This document shows positions 25,812 through 34,063 of a stretch of DNA of 49,857 nucleotides, in pieces (the stretch's first letter is position 1; the number at the start of each line of letters is the position of its first letter). The notes beneath the pieces are model-generated. The model was given only the letters and a program-made list of their open reading frames with translations. It ran no database searches and was not told the DNA's origin. Source of the stretch: Bacillota bacterium (GTDB lineage: Bacteria > Bacillota > UBA5301); NCBI GenBank assembly GCA_012735535.1, contig JAAYHC010000013.1, forward strand, positions 1-49,857. The letters run 5' to 3'. The translations under genes and the position numbers were made by a program.

Positions 25812-26471
25812 CTATCCTGCAGCTAATACAGCGAAACGTCGGTTCAAAGAATCTAAAGTGGCTCGGACCGTAGCCAGAATCAGATCTCGTTCAATAATGC
25901 AAGTGCCCAGCAAGGTTTCTTGGCGGTTAGGATACAGAATAGTGACACAGCTTACTACTACGTCATTATGCGCAACCCGTTCGATTGCGGTGCCTTCCAA
26001 GATCAAGTGACAAGTATCCGGCAGAAATTGCGCAAGCGAATTCAAGACTGCCGTGGCGACCAAGCGCATCTTATTGGCCACCGTGTCAGCGCCCGCGGCG
26101 GTTCCCCGCTTCGTTTGCCCGTTGAAGCCCAGCTCCACCGAGACTTCGGAGATTAGGCCGCGACTACACGTCTCAATCCCGCAAATCTGCACCCGCATCG
26201 CCTGAGGACTCTTTTCTTTCTGGCCGATCCGGGCAATACTAATTATATTCTTATCAATAGTAAGATTCCAGCGCGACGTTAACAGGGTTTGGATATCCTG
26301 AGCCAGATATTTGGGGGCACGTTTGCCATCATACAGAACGTGAATCTCAATCAGCTTGCCGCTCCGGTCGGTTACCAAACGACTGGCAATTACACCGGTG
26401 ATCTGGTTGATGACCGATTCGATCTCGCGCAAGAGATCCGTGGTCAAGCCGCTTGCTTGCCCCTTCGCCAA
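25812..26471 (-). CDS. Conserved protein of unknown function with LeuA-regulatory-like C-terminal half
   Basis: I do not recognise a characterised homologue. The 219-residue protein is soluble, with no signal or membrane segment. Residues about 20-88 (VTDRSGKLIEIHVLYDGKRA ... IISIARIG) form a compact alpha/beta unit of a type I associate with conserved hypothetical proteins of Firmicutes and Actinobacteria. Residues about 108-215 (VSVELGFNGQTKRGTAAGA ... ATVRATLDSLNRR) follow the pattern of the regulatory domain of 2-isopropylmalate synthase (LeuA): strand, glycine-rich turn, helix, strands, final A-x-L-x-x-LN helix. No synthase domain is present. Start TTG 26471 has GGAGG 8 bases upstream. 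It lies between rnc and spoVS in the fatty-acid operon. A ligand-sensing role is only a guess. Confidence 0.8.
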   Translation of the reverse strand: MAKGQASGLTTDLLREIESVINQITGVIASRLVTDRSGKLIEIHVLYDGKRAPKYLAQDIQTLLTSRWNLTIDKNIISIARIGQKEKSPQAMRVQICGIETCSRGLISEVSVELGFNGQTKRGTAAGADTVANKMRLVATAVLNSLAQFLPDTCHLILEGTAIERVAHNDVVVSCVTILYPNRQETLLGTCIIERDLILATVRATLDSLNRRFAVLAAG

Positions 26472-26516
26472 TTACTTCGCCTCCTCGGACCGGCATAACA
26501 AAGCATTAATCAGCCT

Positions 26517-27245
26517 TTATATTTCTTTCCGACGATCGGAGTTTCCTTTATCATGCAGATCTGCGAGCATTTGCAGGGTCTGTTTGGCCGCCTTCTGCTC
26601 CGCCGCTTTCTTCGTCCTGCTCTCGCCCGAACCCCATTGCCGTCCGGCGAACTCGACCACCACCTCAAATTGACGATCATGGGGCGGACCTTTACAGGCG
26701 ACCTGCTGGTACTCAGGGGTCAGGGCATACAGCTTATAGACCTGTTCCTGCAAAATCCCTTTATAATCAGTATTCAAATCCGGATCGATCGTTGCAAAAA
26801 ATTGCTGCCAATGCGACAAGACCCAGGATTTAGCCTCGTCCAACCCGCGATTGATTGTTAACCAACCGATGATCGCCTCAATCGCGTCCGCCTGCACCGA
26901 AGGACGAAAATGCTGATTCTCATTGCGGGCACCCGCCCCAATTCTCAGCAGTTCGGCGATACCGAGCTGGTCGGCCAACTCAGCCAGCACCCGCTCCCGG
27001 ACCAACTCACTTTTTAATCTGGTCAGTATGCCTTCGGGGTAATCCGGGTACCGGAGATACAGGTACTCGGAAATAATGAAGCCCAGCACCGCATCGCCCA
27101 AGAACTCCAAGCGTTCATTGGACAAACGCCGGTCCCCGAACTCATTCGCCCACGATGAGTGAGTTAACGCCTGCAAGAACGAGTCGGCCTCGTCGCCACT
27201 TATCGGATAGATTGCTTGTAACCGGCGTATTTTTTCAGCGTCCAC
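26517..27245 (-). CDS. rnc: Ribonuclease III
   Basis: RNase III cleaves double-stranded RNA, including rRNA precursors. The 242-residue protein has the signature ERLEFLGDAVLGFIISEYL (near residues 44-62) with the catalytic acidic residues, and a C-terminal double-stranded RNA-binding domain (about 158-230, ending TKKAAEQKAAKQTLQML). Start is GTG 27245, two bases after the fabF stop; the ribosome site (GGGGAT) lies in the end of fabF. The acpP-fabF-rnc-smc order is common in Firmicutes. Confidence 0.97.
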   Translation of the reverse strand: MDAEKIRRLQAIYPISGDEADSFLQALTHSSWANEFGDRRLSNERLEFLGDAVLGFIISEYLYLRYPDYPEGILTRLKSELVRERVLAELADQLGIAELLRIGAGARNENQHFRPSVQADAIEAIIGWLTINRGLDEAKSWVLSHWQQFFATIDPDLNTDYKGILQEQVYKLYALTPEYQQVACKGPPHDRQFEVVVEFAGRQWGSGESRTKKAAEQKAAKQTLQMLADLHDKGNSDRRKEI

Positions 27246-27247
27246 AC

Positions 27248-28492
27248 TTATCCCCGATAGTATTTCAGTACGATGACGGCATTGTGGCCGCCAAAACCGA
27301 AAGAATTCGAAATGGCATACTCAATCTGCCGCTTGCGCGCACCCTCCGTCACGTAATCAAGGTCGCACTCCGGATCCGGTGTCTGATAATTAATTGTCGG
27401 GGTCAGCACACCGTGGTAAACCGACAAAGCGGTCACAACCCCTTCCACACCACCGGCCGCCCCTAGGAGATGGCCGATCATCGACTTCACCGAGCTGACC
27501 GCTAAGTTGGAAACATCACCCAACGCCGCTTTAATCGCCTTAGTTTCCATAGCATCATTAAGTTTGGTGCTGGTGCCATGGGCATTGACATAGTCAACCT
27601 GCGCACCGCTGATCCCCGCTTCGGCCAGGGCCAATTTAATCGCCCGAGCCGCACCCTCACCATTCGGTTCGGGCGCAGTGACGTGGTAAGCATCGGCAGT
27701 GGCCCCATAGCCCACAATCTCGCAGTAAATCCGGGCACCCCGGGCAAGAGCGTGGTTAAGCTCTTCGAGTACAAGAATACCCGCACCTTCACCCATGACA
27801 AACCCGTCCCGCTCCGCATCAAAAGGACGTGAAGCGCGCTGCGGATCATCGTTACGGGTCGAAAGCGAACGGGCAGCGCAAAAACCGGCCAAACCCAACG
27901 GCGAGATTGCGGCCTCAGCGCCACCGCAAACCATCACATCGGCACAGCCATACTTAATTAGTCGAAAGGCTTCACCAATGGAGTGGGTGCCGGAAGCGCA
28001 AGCGGAAACAGCCGCAAAGTTCGGACCCTTGGCACCGATGGCGATGGAGGTCTGACCGGCCGCCATATCCGGGATCATCATCGGGACAAAAAAGGGGCTG
28101 ATCCGGGAAGGCCCTTTGTAAAAAAGCGTGTAATACTGCTCGTGCAGGGTTTCCATGCCGCCAATTCCGGCGCCGATGACTACGCCAACCCTCTCCGGGT
28201 CGACCTCAGCTTGCGCCGAAGCCAATCCGCAGTCTTGCCAAGCCATTAGCGCAGCGGAAACGGCAAACTGGGTGAAACGATCCATGCGCCGGGCTTCTTT
28301 ACGGTCCAAGTACTCCAAAGGATCAAAATCCTTGACTTCAGCGGCAATCTGTGTTGGATACTCACTCGCATCAAATCTGGTAATCTTGTCGATACCCGAC
28401 CGGCCCTCCAACAATGCTTGCCAGGTCTTGTCCAGATTATTGCCAACCGGTGTAATCGCGCCAAGACCTGTAACGACAACTCTGCGTCCCAT
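27248..28492 (-). CDS. fabF: 3-oxoacyl-[ACP] synthase II (FabF)
   Basis: FabF condenses malonyl-ACP with acyl-ACP in fatty-acid elongation. From ATG 28492 (GAGGGG upstream; earlier in-frame starts run into the leader hairpin) it has 414 residues. The Cys-His-His triad is visible: Cys in [13 protein letters not shown] (near 164), His in [11 protein letters not shown] (near 304) and His in [11 protein letters not shown] (near 340). It is the last fatty-acid gene of the FapR-controlled cluster and abuts rnc. Confidence 0.97.
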   Translation of the reverse strand: MGRRVVVTGLGAITPVGNNLDKTWQALLEGRSGIDKITRFDASEYPTQIAAEVKDFDPLEYLDRKEARRMDRFTQFAVSAALMAWQDCGLASAQAEVDPERVGVVIGAGIGGMETLHEQYYTLFYKGPSRISPFFVPMMIPDMAAGQTSIAIGAKGPNFAAVSACASGTHSIGEAFRLIKYGCADVMVCGGAEAAISPLGLAGFCAARSLSTRNDDPQRASRPFDAERDGFVMGEGAGILVLEELNHALARGARIYCEIVGYGATADAYHVTAPEPNGEGAARAIKLALAEAGISGAQVDYVNAHGTSTKLNDAMETKAIKAALGDVSNLAVSSVKSMIGHLLGAAGGVEGVVTALSVYHGVLTPTINYQTPDPECDLDYVTEGARKRQIEYAISNSFGFGGHNAVIVLKYYRG

Positions 28493-28511
28493 CGGTACCC
28501 CCTCATTTAGC

Positions 28512-28537
28512 GGAGGGGAGGGCAAGCCCACCCCTCC
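28512..28537. promoter_or_regulatory. GC-rich hairpin between acpP and fabF
   Basis: GGAGGGG (28512-28518) pairs with CCCCTCC (28531-28537); an inner GGGC/GCCC pair (28520-28523, 28526-28529) extends the stem across one A-A mismatch. There is no T-run, so it is not a classic terminator. In the acpP-fabF mRNA it could act as a stability element or partial attenuator setting the ACP to FabF ratio. Confidence 0.5.
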
Positions 28538-28554
28538 AAAGTGAATATCACCGC

Positions 28555-28788
28555 TTATTCAATCCGTTCTTTAATGTAATTGACCGCATCACCAACGGTA
28601 GTGATGCCCTCTGCGGCTTCATCCGGAATCTCTAAATCAAACTTGTCTTCAAAAGCCATGACCAACTCGACAATATCCAGAGAGTCCGCGCCCAAGTCAT
28701 CAACAAAGGAGGCACTCATGGTGACCTCTTCCTCTGCCACACCCAACTGTTCAACCACGATTTCCCTTACCTGTTCGAACACGTCCAT
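28555..28788 (-). CDS. acpP: Acyl carrier protein
   Basis: ACP carries growing acyl chains on a phosphopantetheine arm. The 77-residue acidic protein has the attachment serine in [12 protein letters not shown] (near residue 37). ATG 28788 is preferred: AAGGAGG lies 8 bases upstream, and an in-frame GTG at 28797 overlaps that site. It lies between fabG and fabF, as in most bacteria. Confidence 0.98.
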   Translation of the reverse strand: MDVFEQVREIVVEQLGVAEEEVTMSASFVDDLGADSLDIVELVMAFEDKFDLEIPDEAAEGITTVGDAVNYIKERIE

Positions 28789-28816
28789 GGTTTTCACCTC
28801 CTTCCAAGATAAGAGC

Positions 28817-29560
28817 CTAATACATTACTAGCCCACCGTCAACGACTAACGTTTGCCCGGTGATGTAAGATGCATCTTCGGAGGCCAAGAAAGTAACGGC
28901 TTTGGCCACATCATCCGGACTACCCAGTCGGCCCAACGGGATATTGTTCTGATACTGAGCAACAACTTCCGGTGGAAGCTTTGCCGTCATGTCACTCTCG
29001 ATAAACCCGGGAGCGACAGCATTCACCCGGATATTACGGGCCGCCGCCTCCCTAGCTATGGATTTGGTAAAGGCGATGATCCCGGCTTTAGCCGCCGCAT
29101 AATTGGCCTGCCCGGCGTTACCGATTATCCCAACCACCGAAGCGATATTGATTATCACTCCGCTTCTTTGCTTAAACATCGGTCGCAAAACCGCTTTGGT
29201 ACAATTATATACACTAGTGAGATTAGTATTAATTACCGAACTCCAAGCCTCTTCGGTCATCCTGAGTAACAGTGTATCCCGGGTAATTCCGGCGTTATTA
29301 ACCAGGCAATCCACCCGCCCCCAAGTTTCAAGGACCTGCTCGATCAGGGCAGAGGCCTCTGCGGGATCACCAACATCCGCTCGGATTGCAAGAGCCTCGC
29401 CACCCTGGCTCCGAATAGCCTCCACTACCTCTTCGGCCGCGGCCGCATTACTTAAATAATTGACCGCTACCTTCGCTCCAAGGGAACCGAACCGCAAAGC
29501 AATGGCTTTGCCGATACCGCGTGAGCCGCCGGTGACAATCACAACTTTATCGGTAAACAC
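28817..29560 (-). CDS. fabG: 3-oxoacyl-[ACP] reductase FabG
   Basis: FabG reduces 3-oxoacyl-ACP with NADPH. The 247-residue short-chain dehydrogenase has the GGSRGIGKA cofactor motif (near residue 11), NNAG, the catalytic Ser in [11 protein letters not shown], and Y-x-x-x-K in NYAAAKAG (near 152). GTG 29560 has GGAGG upstream. It follows fabD by 27 bases in the fapR operon. Confidence 0.96.
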   Translation of the reverse strand: MFTDKVVIVTGGSRGIGKAIALRFGSLGAKVAVNYLSNAAAAEEVVEAIRSQGGEALAIRADVGDPAEASALIEQVLETWGRVDCLVNNAGITRDTLLLRMTEEAWSSVINTNLTSVYNCTKAVLRPMFKQRSGVIINIASVVGIIGNAGQANYAAAKAGIIAFTKSIAREAAARNIRVNAVAPGFIESDMTAKLPPEVVAQYQNNIPLGRLGSPDDVAKAVTFLASEDASYITGQTLVVDGGLVMY

Positions 29561-29587
29561 AAGCCCGCCTCCTCCAGTTTATTACTG

Positions 29588-30496
29588 CTATAACAAAGTA
29601 TCAACATCTGCCAATCGGCTGATGTTTATACGCTGCAGGCCTGGATCGGTCCGTTTCACCAAGCCGGTCAAGACCTTGCCGGGTCCCACCTCGATCACCG
29701 TTCGGACTCCGGCCTTGCTCAGCCAAACCACCGTCTCCGTCCACCTGACCGGCCCGGTTAATTGGTTGATTAAGGCTTCACGTATTTCAGCTGCCGTACG
29801 CAGCATCCCGCCGGTCGTCGGTGAAATGACAGGCAAACTTGGCTCTTTAAATGCAAACTCGTTTAATACTACGGCAAATTCTTTGGCAGCGCCACTCATC
29901 AAAGGCGAATGAAACGGACCGCTGACCCCGAGGCGCACCACTTTAGCCCCTCGCGCTAGGGCCGCCTCGCTAAACTCGGTAATCGCTTCGTCCAAGCCCG
30001 ACAAGACAGTTTGCTGCGGCGAATTGCGATTCGCCGGATAGAGGCGGTCGGTGAGGCCAAGCTGCACGAGCAAAGATTGGATCTCAGCATAATCTAAACC
30101 CATTACCGCAACCATACCACCGGAAATCCGACCGGCAACCCGCGCCATCAGCGTAGCTCGCTCTCTAACTAACTGTAAGACCTCGGCGATACCTAACACC
30201 CCGGCGGCATACAGGGCAGAATACTCCCCCAAGCTATGGCCGGTCACGTAGCCGACGCGCGTTTGCGCGGGTAAACACTCCCACAGAGCGGCCGATACGG
30301 TCACAATGGCCGGCTGGGCATACTCGGTCCGGTCCAAGAGCGCTTGGTCGTCGCCAAAACAAACACTCAACAGATCTGGAACAATTGTTTGCGCCAAATC
30401 GAAGACCTCTTTAGCAACTGCGGACTCGGCATAAAGGTCTGCACCCATCTGGATCTGCTGACTGCCTTGTCCTGGGAATAGAAAGGCTTTATCCAT
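29588..30496 (-). CDS. fabD: Malonyl-CoA-ACP transacylase FabD
   Basis: FabD charges ACP with malonyl units. The 302-residue protein starts at ATG 30496 (MDKAFLFPGQGSQ), preceded by AGGAG at 8 bases, and overlaps the fabH stop by 8 bases. The nucleophile serine is in GHSLGEYSALYAAG (near residue 90), the arginine in VRERATLM, and the histidine in SGPFHSPLM (near 199). Confidence 0.97.
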   Translation of the reverse strand: MDKAFLFPGQGSQQIQMGADLYAESAVAKEVFDLAQTIVPDLLSVCFGDDQALLDRTEYAQPAIVTVSAALWECLPAQTRVGYVTGHSLGEYSALYAAGVLGIAEVLQLVRERATLMARVAGRISGGMVAVMGLDYAEIQSLLVQLGLTDRLYPANRNSPQQTVLSGLDEAITEFSEAALARGAKVVRLGVSGPFHSPLMSGAAKEFAVVLNEFAFKEPSLPVISPTTGGMLRTAAEIREALINQLTGPVRWTETVVWLSKAGVRTVIEVGPGKVLTGLVKRTDPGLQRINISRLADVDTLL

Positions 30497-31496
30497 TGAG
30501 CTGTCTCCTATCATACCATTTTAAGACGGCGCTACCCCAGGTCAAGCCGGCCCCAAAACCGACCAACAGGATGTTATCCCCATCATGAACCCGCCCGGCA
30601 GCGACCGCCTCCGCCAGAGCAATTCCAACCGAAGCGGCAGAAGTGTTCCCATACTTATCGACATTCAGAAAGACTCGTTCGTGCGGAACACCCATGCGGT
30701 GCAAAGAAGAGTCGATGATCCGGATGTTCGCCTGATGCGGAACGAACAAATCGATATCCGCCAAGGTTAAACCGGCTTGCTCAATCACCTGTAAAGTTGC
30801 CTCTTCCATTACCTTGACCGCAAATTTAAAGACTTCGGGTCCGGACATTTTAATGTAATGCTCTCGGTTTTCCAAGGTTTCCGGGCTCGCCGGCCGGCGG
30901 CTGCCACCGGCCGGAAGATATAAGTGGTTTCCGCCGGTACCGTCTGCACCCAAGAGCGAACCCAGGATGCCATACCCGTCCGGCACGCGTCCGACAACCG
31001 CCGCAGCCGCACCGTCACCGAACAAGACACAAGTTCTCCGGTCTTGCCAATCCGTCAACCGCGACAGGGTGTCGGCCCCAACCACCAGAACATTTTGGTA
31101 CAGACCGGCAGCGATGAACTGGGCTGCGGTAATTAAAGCGTAGACATAGCCGCTGCAGCCGGCGGACAAGTCAAAAGCCGCCGCCTTGGTTGCACCCAGC
31201 GCTGCCTGCACCAGGCATGCCGTAGCCGGAAAAATCATATCCGGCGAAATCGTGGCCACGATGATGAGGTCCAGTTCGTCCGCACCCAGACGCGCATCCA
31301 GAAGCGCCTCTTGGGCAGCTGCTATGGCTAAATCACTTGTCGCCTGCTCCGCCGCGGCAATACGCCGCTCGCTGATCCCGGTCCGCGTGGTAATCCATTC
31401 ATCCGAAGTATCGACTAACTCTTCTAACTCCCGATTGGTCACAATCCGCTCGGGTAAATACTTGCCCAAACCAATGATCCCGGCCGAATAGATCAA
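30489..31496 (-). CDS. fabH: 3-oxoacyl-[ACP] synthase III (FabH)
   Basis: FabH starts fatty-acid synthesis by condensing acyl-CoA with malonyl-ACP. The 335-residue enzyme has the catalytic Cys in LSAGCSGYVYAL (near 114), His in VPHQANIRI (near 255) and Asn in YGNTSAASVG (near 285). It begins at TTG 31496 with AGGAG 6 bases upstream; no ATG fits. Substrate preference (straight or branched primers) cannot be read from the sequence. Confidence 0.96.
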   Translation of the reverse strand: MIYSAGIIGLGKYLPERIVTNRELEELVDTSDEWITTRTGISERRIAAAEQATSDLAIAAAQEALLDARLGADELDLIIVATISPDMIFPATACLVQAALGATKAAAFDLSAGCSGYVYALITAAQFIAAGLYQNVLVVGADTLSRLTDWQDRRTCVLFGDGAAAAVVGRVPDGYGILGSLLGADGTGGNHLYLPAGGSRRPASPETLENREHYIKMSGPEVFKFAVKVMEEATLQVIEQAGLTLADIDLFVPHQANIRIIDSSLHRMGVPHERVFLNVDKYGNTSAASVGIALAEAVAAGRVHDGDNILLVGFGAGLTWGSAVLKWYDRRQLNG

Positions 31497-31515
31497 TGAT
31501 GTCTCCTGCCTTTAT

Positions 31516-32511
31516 CTAAAATGTGATGTTTTGCTTTAACTTTTCAATCAAACCGATCTGCACACTTTCTCTAGCTACTCTAATGGCATTCATAATGGCT
31601 TTGGCATCGGAACTACCATGGCTAATAATGTAGACCCCTTCTACGCCCAACAAAGCTGCGCCACCAATCTCTGAAACATCCAACCCCTTTTTCAGCTCAT
31701 CTATCCGGCGCTTAACCGTCAGGCCGGCAAACTTACCGCCTAATCCGGTGAAGATCTGCTCCTTGAGGATCAGGCCAAACTGCTTCCACATTCCTTCTAC
31801 CAGTTTTAAGACGATATTCCCCACAAAACCGTCACAGACGATCACATCGGCTGTTCCCGCCGGAATATCCCGGCCCTCAATATTGCCGATAAAGTTGAGA
31901 TCAGTCGCCGAGCTGAGCAGCTGGTAAGTTTCCTTTGCCAGCTCATTGCCTTTTTCGGCCTCCTCACCGATATTCAACAATCCGACTTTCGGGTTGGCCA
32001 CCTTAAGAATTTGGCTTGCATATATACTGCCCATTTTTGCAAACTGCATTAAATGGTTTGGCCGGCAATCCGCATTGGCGCCCGCATCGACTAGTAGGGC
32101 AAATTTCCGGCCGATCGGTAGCGGAACGCCGATCGCCGGGCGTTCAACACCGGCAATCCGGCCGATCTTAAAAAGCGCCGCCGCCATCGCCGCCCCGGTA
32201 TTACCGGCGCTTAAAGCGGCATCGGCTTGCCCTTGTTTGACTAAAACCGCCGACCTGACTACACCTGAATTCGGCTTGGTCCGCACGATCTTCCCCGGAT
32301 GCTCATCCATCGCCACCAGTTCAGGAGCATCATCGATTTCCAGCCGGGAATGATCATAATTGCGGCCGCGCAATTTGCTCTCAAGCAACTCTTTCGGTCC
32401 GCAGAGGATCACCTGCAAATCGGAGAATCTCTCCAGGGCCAGCAGTGCTCCGTCAACGTTGATCTCAGGGGCGCGATCCCCGCCCATAGCATCAACCGCT
32501 ACTCGTATCAT
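31516..32511 (-). CDS. plsX: Phosphate acyltransferase PlsX
   Basis: PlsX converts acyl-ACP to acyl-phosphate, the acyl donor for PlsY in phospholipid synthesis, linking FabF-type enzymes to membrane assembly. The 331-residue protein begins IRVAVDAMGGDRAPE and contains SAGNTGAAMA and DGFVGNIVLKLVEG, all family hallmarks. ATG 32511 has GAGGTG upstream. It lies between fapR and fabH, as in Bacillus. Acyl-phosphate can also come from the FakA/DegV kinase encoded at 42326-44884. Confidence 0.97.
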   Translation of the reverse strand: MIRVAVDAMGGDRAPEINVDGALLALERFSDLQVILCGPKELLESKLRGRNYDHSRLEIDDAPELVAMDEHPGKIVRTKPNSGVVRSAVLVKQGQADAALSAGNTGAAMAAALFKIGRIAGVERPAIGVPLPIGRKFALLVDAGANADCRPNHLMQFAKMGSIYASQILKVANPKVGLLNIGEEAEKGNELAKETYQLLSSATDLNFIGNIEGRDIPAGTADVIVCDGFVGNIVLKLVEGMWKQFGLILKEQIFTGLGGKFAGLTVKRRIDELKKGLDVSEIGGAALLGVEGVYIISHGSSDAKAIMNAIRVARESVQIGLIEKLKQNITF

Positions 32512-32524
32512 AATTACACCTCGC

Positions 32525-33079
32525 TTAACTATTGCTTTCTATGGCGAATAAGAGGAACTCTCCTTGGAAGACTTCACGCCCCCCTGCAGTGCTGCGAACC
32601 TTAATGGTCCGTTTCCGTCCGGAAATGTTCGTTACTTCAGCTTTGGCGACAATCCGTTCCCCGACCCGCACCGGTGAAACATACTTAATCACCGCTGAAC
32701 CGGTTAAAGCCACCGGTGCATCTACAGTTGCGGTGGCTAACGAATTGGCCTGAGCAAAAATATGGTGACCTCTGATAATATCAGAATTAGCGAAGGCCAT
32801 GGATTTTTCGGTGTCCAAAATGGAAATGGCAGAATGGTCCAGTTCGATCTCGACCAAATCACCAATGATGTCCGCCGAACTAATCGAGCGTAAACGGGCA
32901 TGCGCTTGTTCAGCAACTTGTTTTACCCGCTGGCGCAACTCGGGTAACCCCAGTTCCAGCCGATCCAGACGGACAGTCTGGATACTGACGCTAAAATGTT
33001 CGGCCAGTTCCTGATCTGTTAAAAATGGATTGCTGGCCAGTAGATCCACCAGGGCCTCTTGACGTTCTGCCTTGCGCAT
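32525..33079 (-). CDS. fapR: Transcriptional repressor of fatty-acid and phospholipid genes, FapR
   Basis: FapR represses lipid synthesis genes and is released by malonyl-CoA. The product has an N-terminal helix-turn-helix (LTDQELAEHFSVSIQTVRLD, near residues 20-39) and a C-terminal hot-dog domain that binds malonyl-CoA (SDIIRGHHIFAQANSLA; SAVIKYVSPVRVGERIVA). ATG 33079 (MRKAERQEAL) gives 184 residues and aligns with the Bacillus start; GTGs at 33085 and 33097 are alternatives with equally poor ribosome sites. A FapR-type operator 26 bases upstream indicates autoregulation of the whole fapR-plsX-fab operon. Confidence 0.96.
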   Translation of the reverse strand: MRKAERQEALVDLLASNPFLTDQELAEHFSVSIQTVRLDRLELGLPELRQRVKQVAEQAHARLRSISSADIIGDLVEIELDHSAISILDTEKSMAFANSDIIRGHHIFAQANSLATATVDAPVALTGSAVIKYVSPVRVGERIVAKAEVTNISGRKRTIKVRSTAGGREVFQGEFLLFAIESNS

Positions 33080-33104
33080 CTTCACCGGTATCTTCACCCG
33101 ATCA

Positions 33105-33123
33105 ATTAGTACTTGCTATTAAT
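33105..33123. promoter_or_regulatory. FapR operator upstream of fapR
   Basis: ATTAGTACTTGCTATTAAT matches the FapR box as I recall it (ATTAGTACCTGATACTAAT) at 16 of 19 positions and keeps its two half-sites. It lies just upstream of fapR, where a repressor would cover the start region of the operon. A weak TAGATA -10-like box is adjacent on the minus strand. Confidence 0.8.
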
Positions 33124-33203
33124 ATCTAGTGTTATTCTTTCTGAAGCCGAAAATACCTTCTGATACTGAAAAAGAATTTCCAACAACTTGTCCGAAAAAT
33201 CAA

Positions 33204-33232
33204 AAGGTGTGGATCGTCCTGATCCACACCTT
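33204..33232 (-). terminator. Intrinsic terminator after rpmF
   Basis: A perfect 12-base-pair stem (AAGGTGTGGATC, 33204-33215, with GATCCACACCTT, 33221-33232) encloses a 5-base loop and is followed on the minus strand by TTTTGATTTTT. It ends the yceD-rpmF transcript about 80 bases before the fapR operator. Confidence 0.9.
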
Positions 33233-33250
33233 ATAAGGTTCCTCTATCTC

Positions 33251-33430
33251 TTACTCAGCTACCTTCACAACCTGTCTCCCATCATAATAACCACAGTTTG
33301 AGCAGGCCCTGTGCGGCAGCTTCGGCTCATGACACTGCGGGCAATCGGTGATACTGGGAACACTGGCTTTCCAGTGAGTTCTCCGTTTGGCACCTCTGGT
33401 GCTGGAATGTTTCCGTTTTGGGTTAGCCAT
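33251..33430 (-). CDS. rpmF: 50S ribosomal protein L32
   Basis: L32 is a small 50S protein. The 59-residue sequence starts [20 protein letters not shown] and carries a zinc ribbon with two C-x-x-C pairs (CPQC and CSNC, near residues 30 and 43), the zinc-binding form. ATG 33430 has AGGGGG upstream. It follows yceD by 46 bases, the usual pairing. Confidence 0.97.
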   Translation of the reverse strand: MANPKRKHSSTRGAKRRTHWKASVPSITDCPQCHEPKLPHRACSNCGYYDGRQVVKVAE

Positions 33431-33476
33431 CAATTACACCCCCTACTCACAAAAAAGATGAAGACAAAGAAAACAA

Positions 33477-34004
33477 TCAATCTTTGCTAGCCAACAGACT
33501 CCGGAGCGCCTCCAAACGGGGATCTACCTCCTCGTCTCGGCAATCACACTCGCTTTCGTTGCGGTTGTGCCCGCACCGCGGGCAGAGGCCCTTGCACTCC
33601 TCATCACAGAGCATCTTGATCGGCATACCTACCGCCAGCTCATCTTCGACGACTTGCGTCAGATCAAGAGTGGTACCTTCGTATCCGTAAACCTGATCTT
33701 CATCATCGAATAAACGCAGCGGATCGTCCTGGCCGGATCTTTTCTTGTACTCGGCTGAAAACTCCAAGTCTACCGGATACTCAAAAGTGCGGAGGCAACG
33801 ATCACACTGAACTTCAAGACCGGTTTCAATCCTGCCTTGCACTAAGAGATACTTGCCGGTATTAGTGACATCTCCGGAAACCCGAATCGGCTCAGCAAAG
33901 CCGCTGACGGCGAAAGGAAACACCAGCGGCAACCGCTCAACCTGAAAATCAAAATCGACAGATGCCGCCTTATCCCCGACAATGGATGAAACATCAATCT
34001 TCAT
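33477..34004 (-). CDS. yceD: YceD family protein (DUF177)
   Basis: YceD proteins are conserved beside rpmF and are linked to 23S rRNA accumulation in plants and bacteria. The 175-residue product has the GRIETGLEVQCDRCLRTFEY pattern (near residues 56-75) and a C-terminal cysteine cluster (CDEECKGLCPRCGHNRNESE, near 134-153) typical of Firmicutes members, probably binding zinc. ATG 34004 has GGGAGG upstream. A strong promoter precedes it. Confidence 0.94.
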   Translation of the reverse strand: MKIDVSSIVGDKAASVDFDFQVERLPLVFPFAVSGFAEPIRVSGDVTNTGKYLLVQGRIETGLEVQCDRCLRTFEYPVDLEFSAEYKKRSGQDDPLRLFDDEDQVYGYEGTTLDLTQVVEDELAVGMPIKMLCDEECKGLCPRCGHNRNESECDCRDEEVDPRLEALRSLLASKD

Positions 34005-34030
34005 GAGAGACTTCCTCCCAAACTAGCATG

Positions 34031-34060
34031 ATTATACCCAAGCGGCCGAAGGCTTGTCAA
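34031..34060 (-). promoter_or_regulatory. Sigma-A promoter of yceD-rpmF
   Basis: Perfect TTGACA (34060-34055) and perfect TATAAT (34036-34031) are separated by 18 bases on the minus strand, about 27 bases before the yceD start. It begins directly after the stop of the LysM protein gene. Confidence 0.88.
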
Positions 34061-34063
34061 CAG

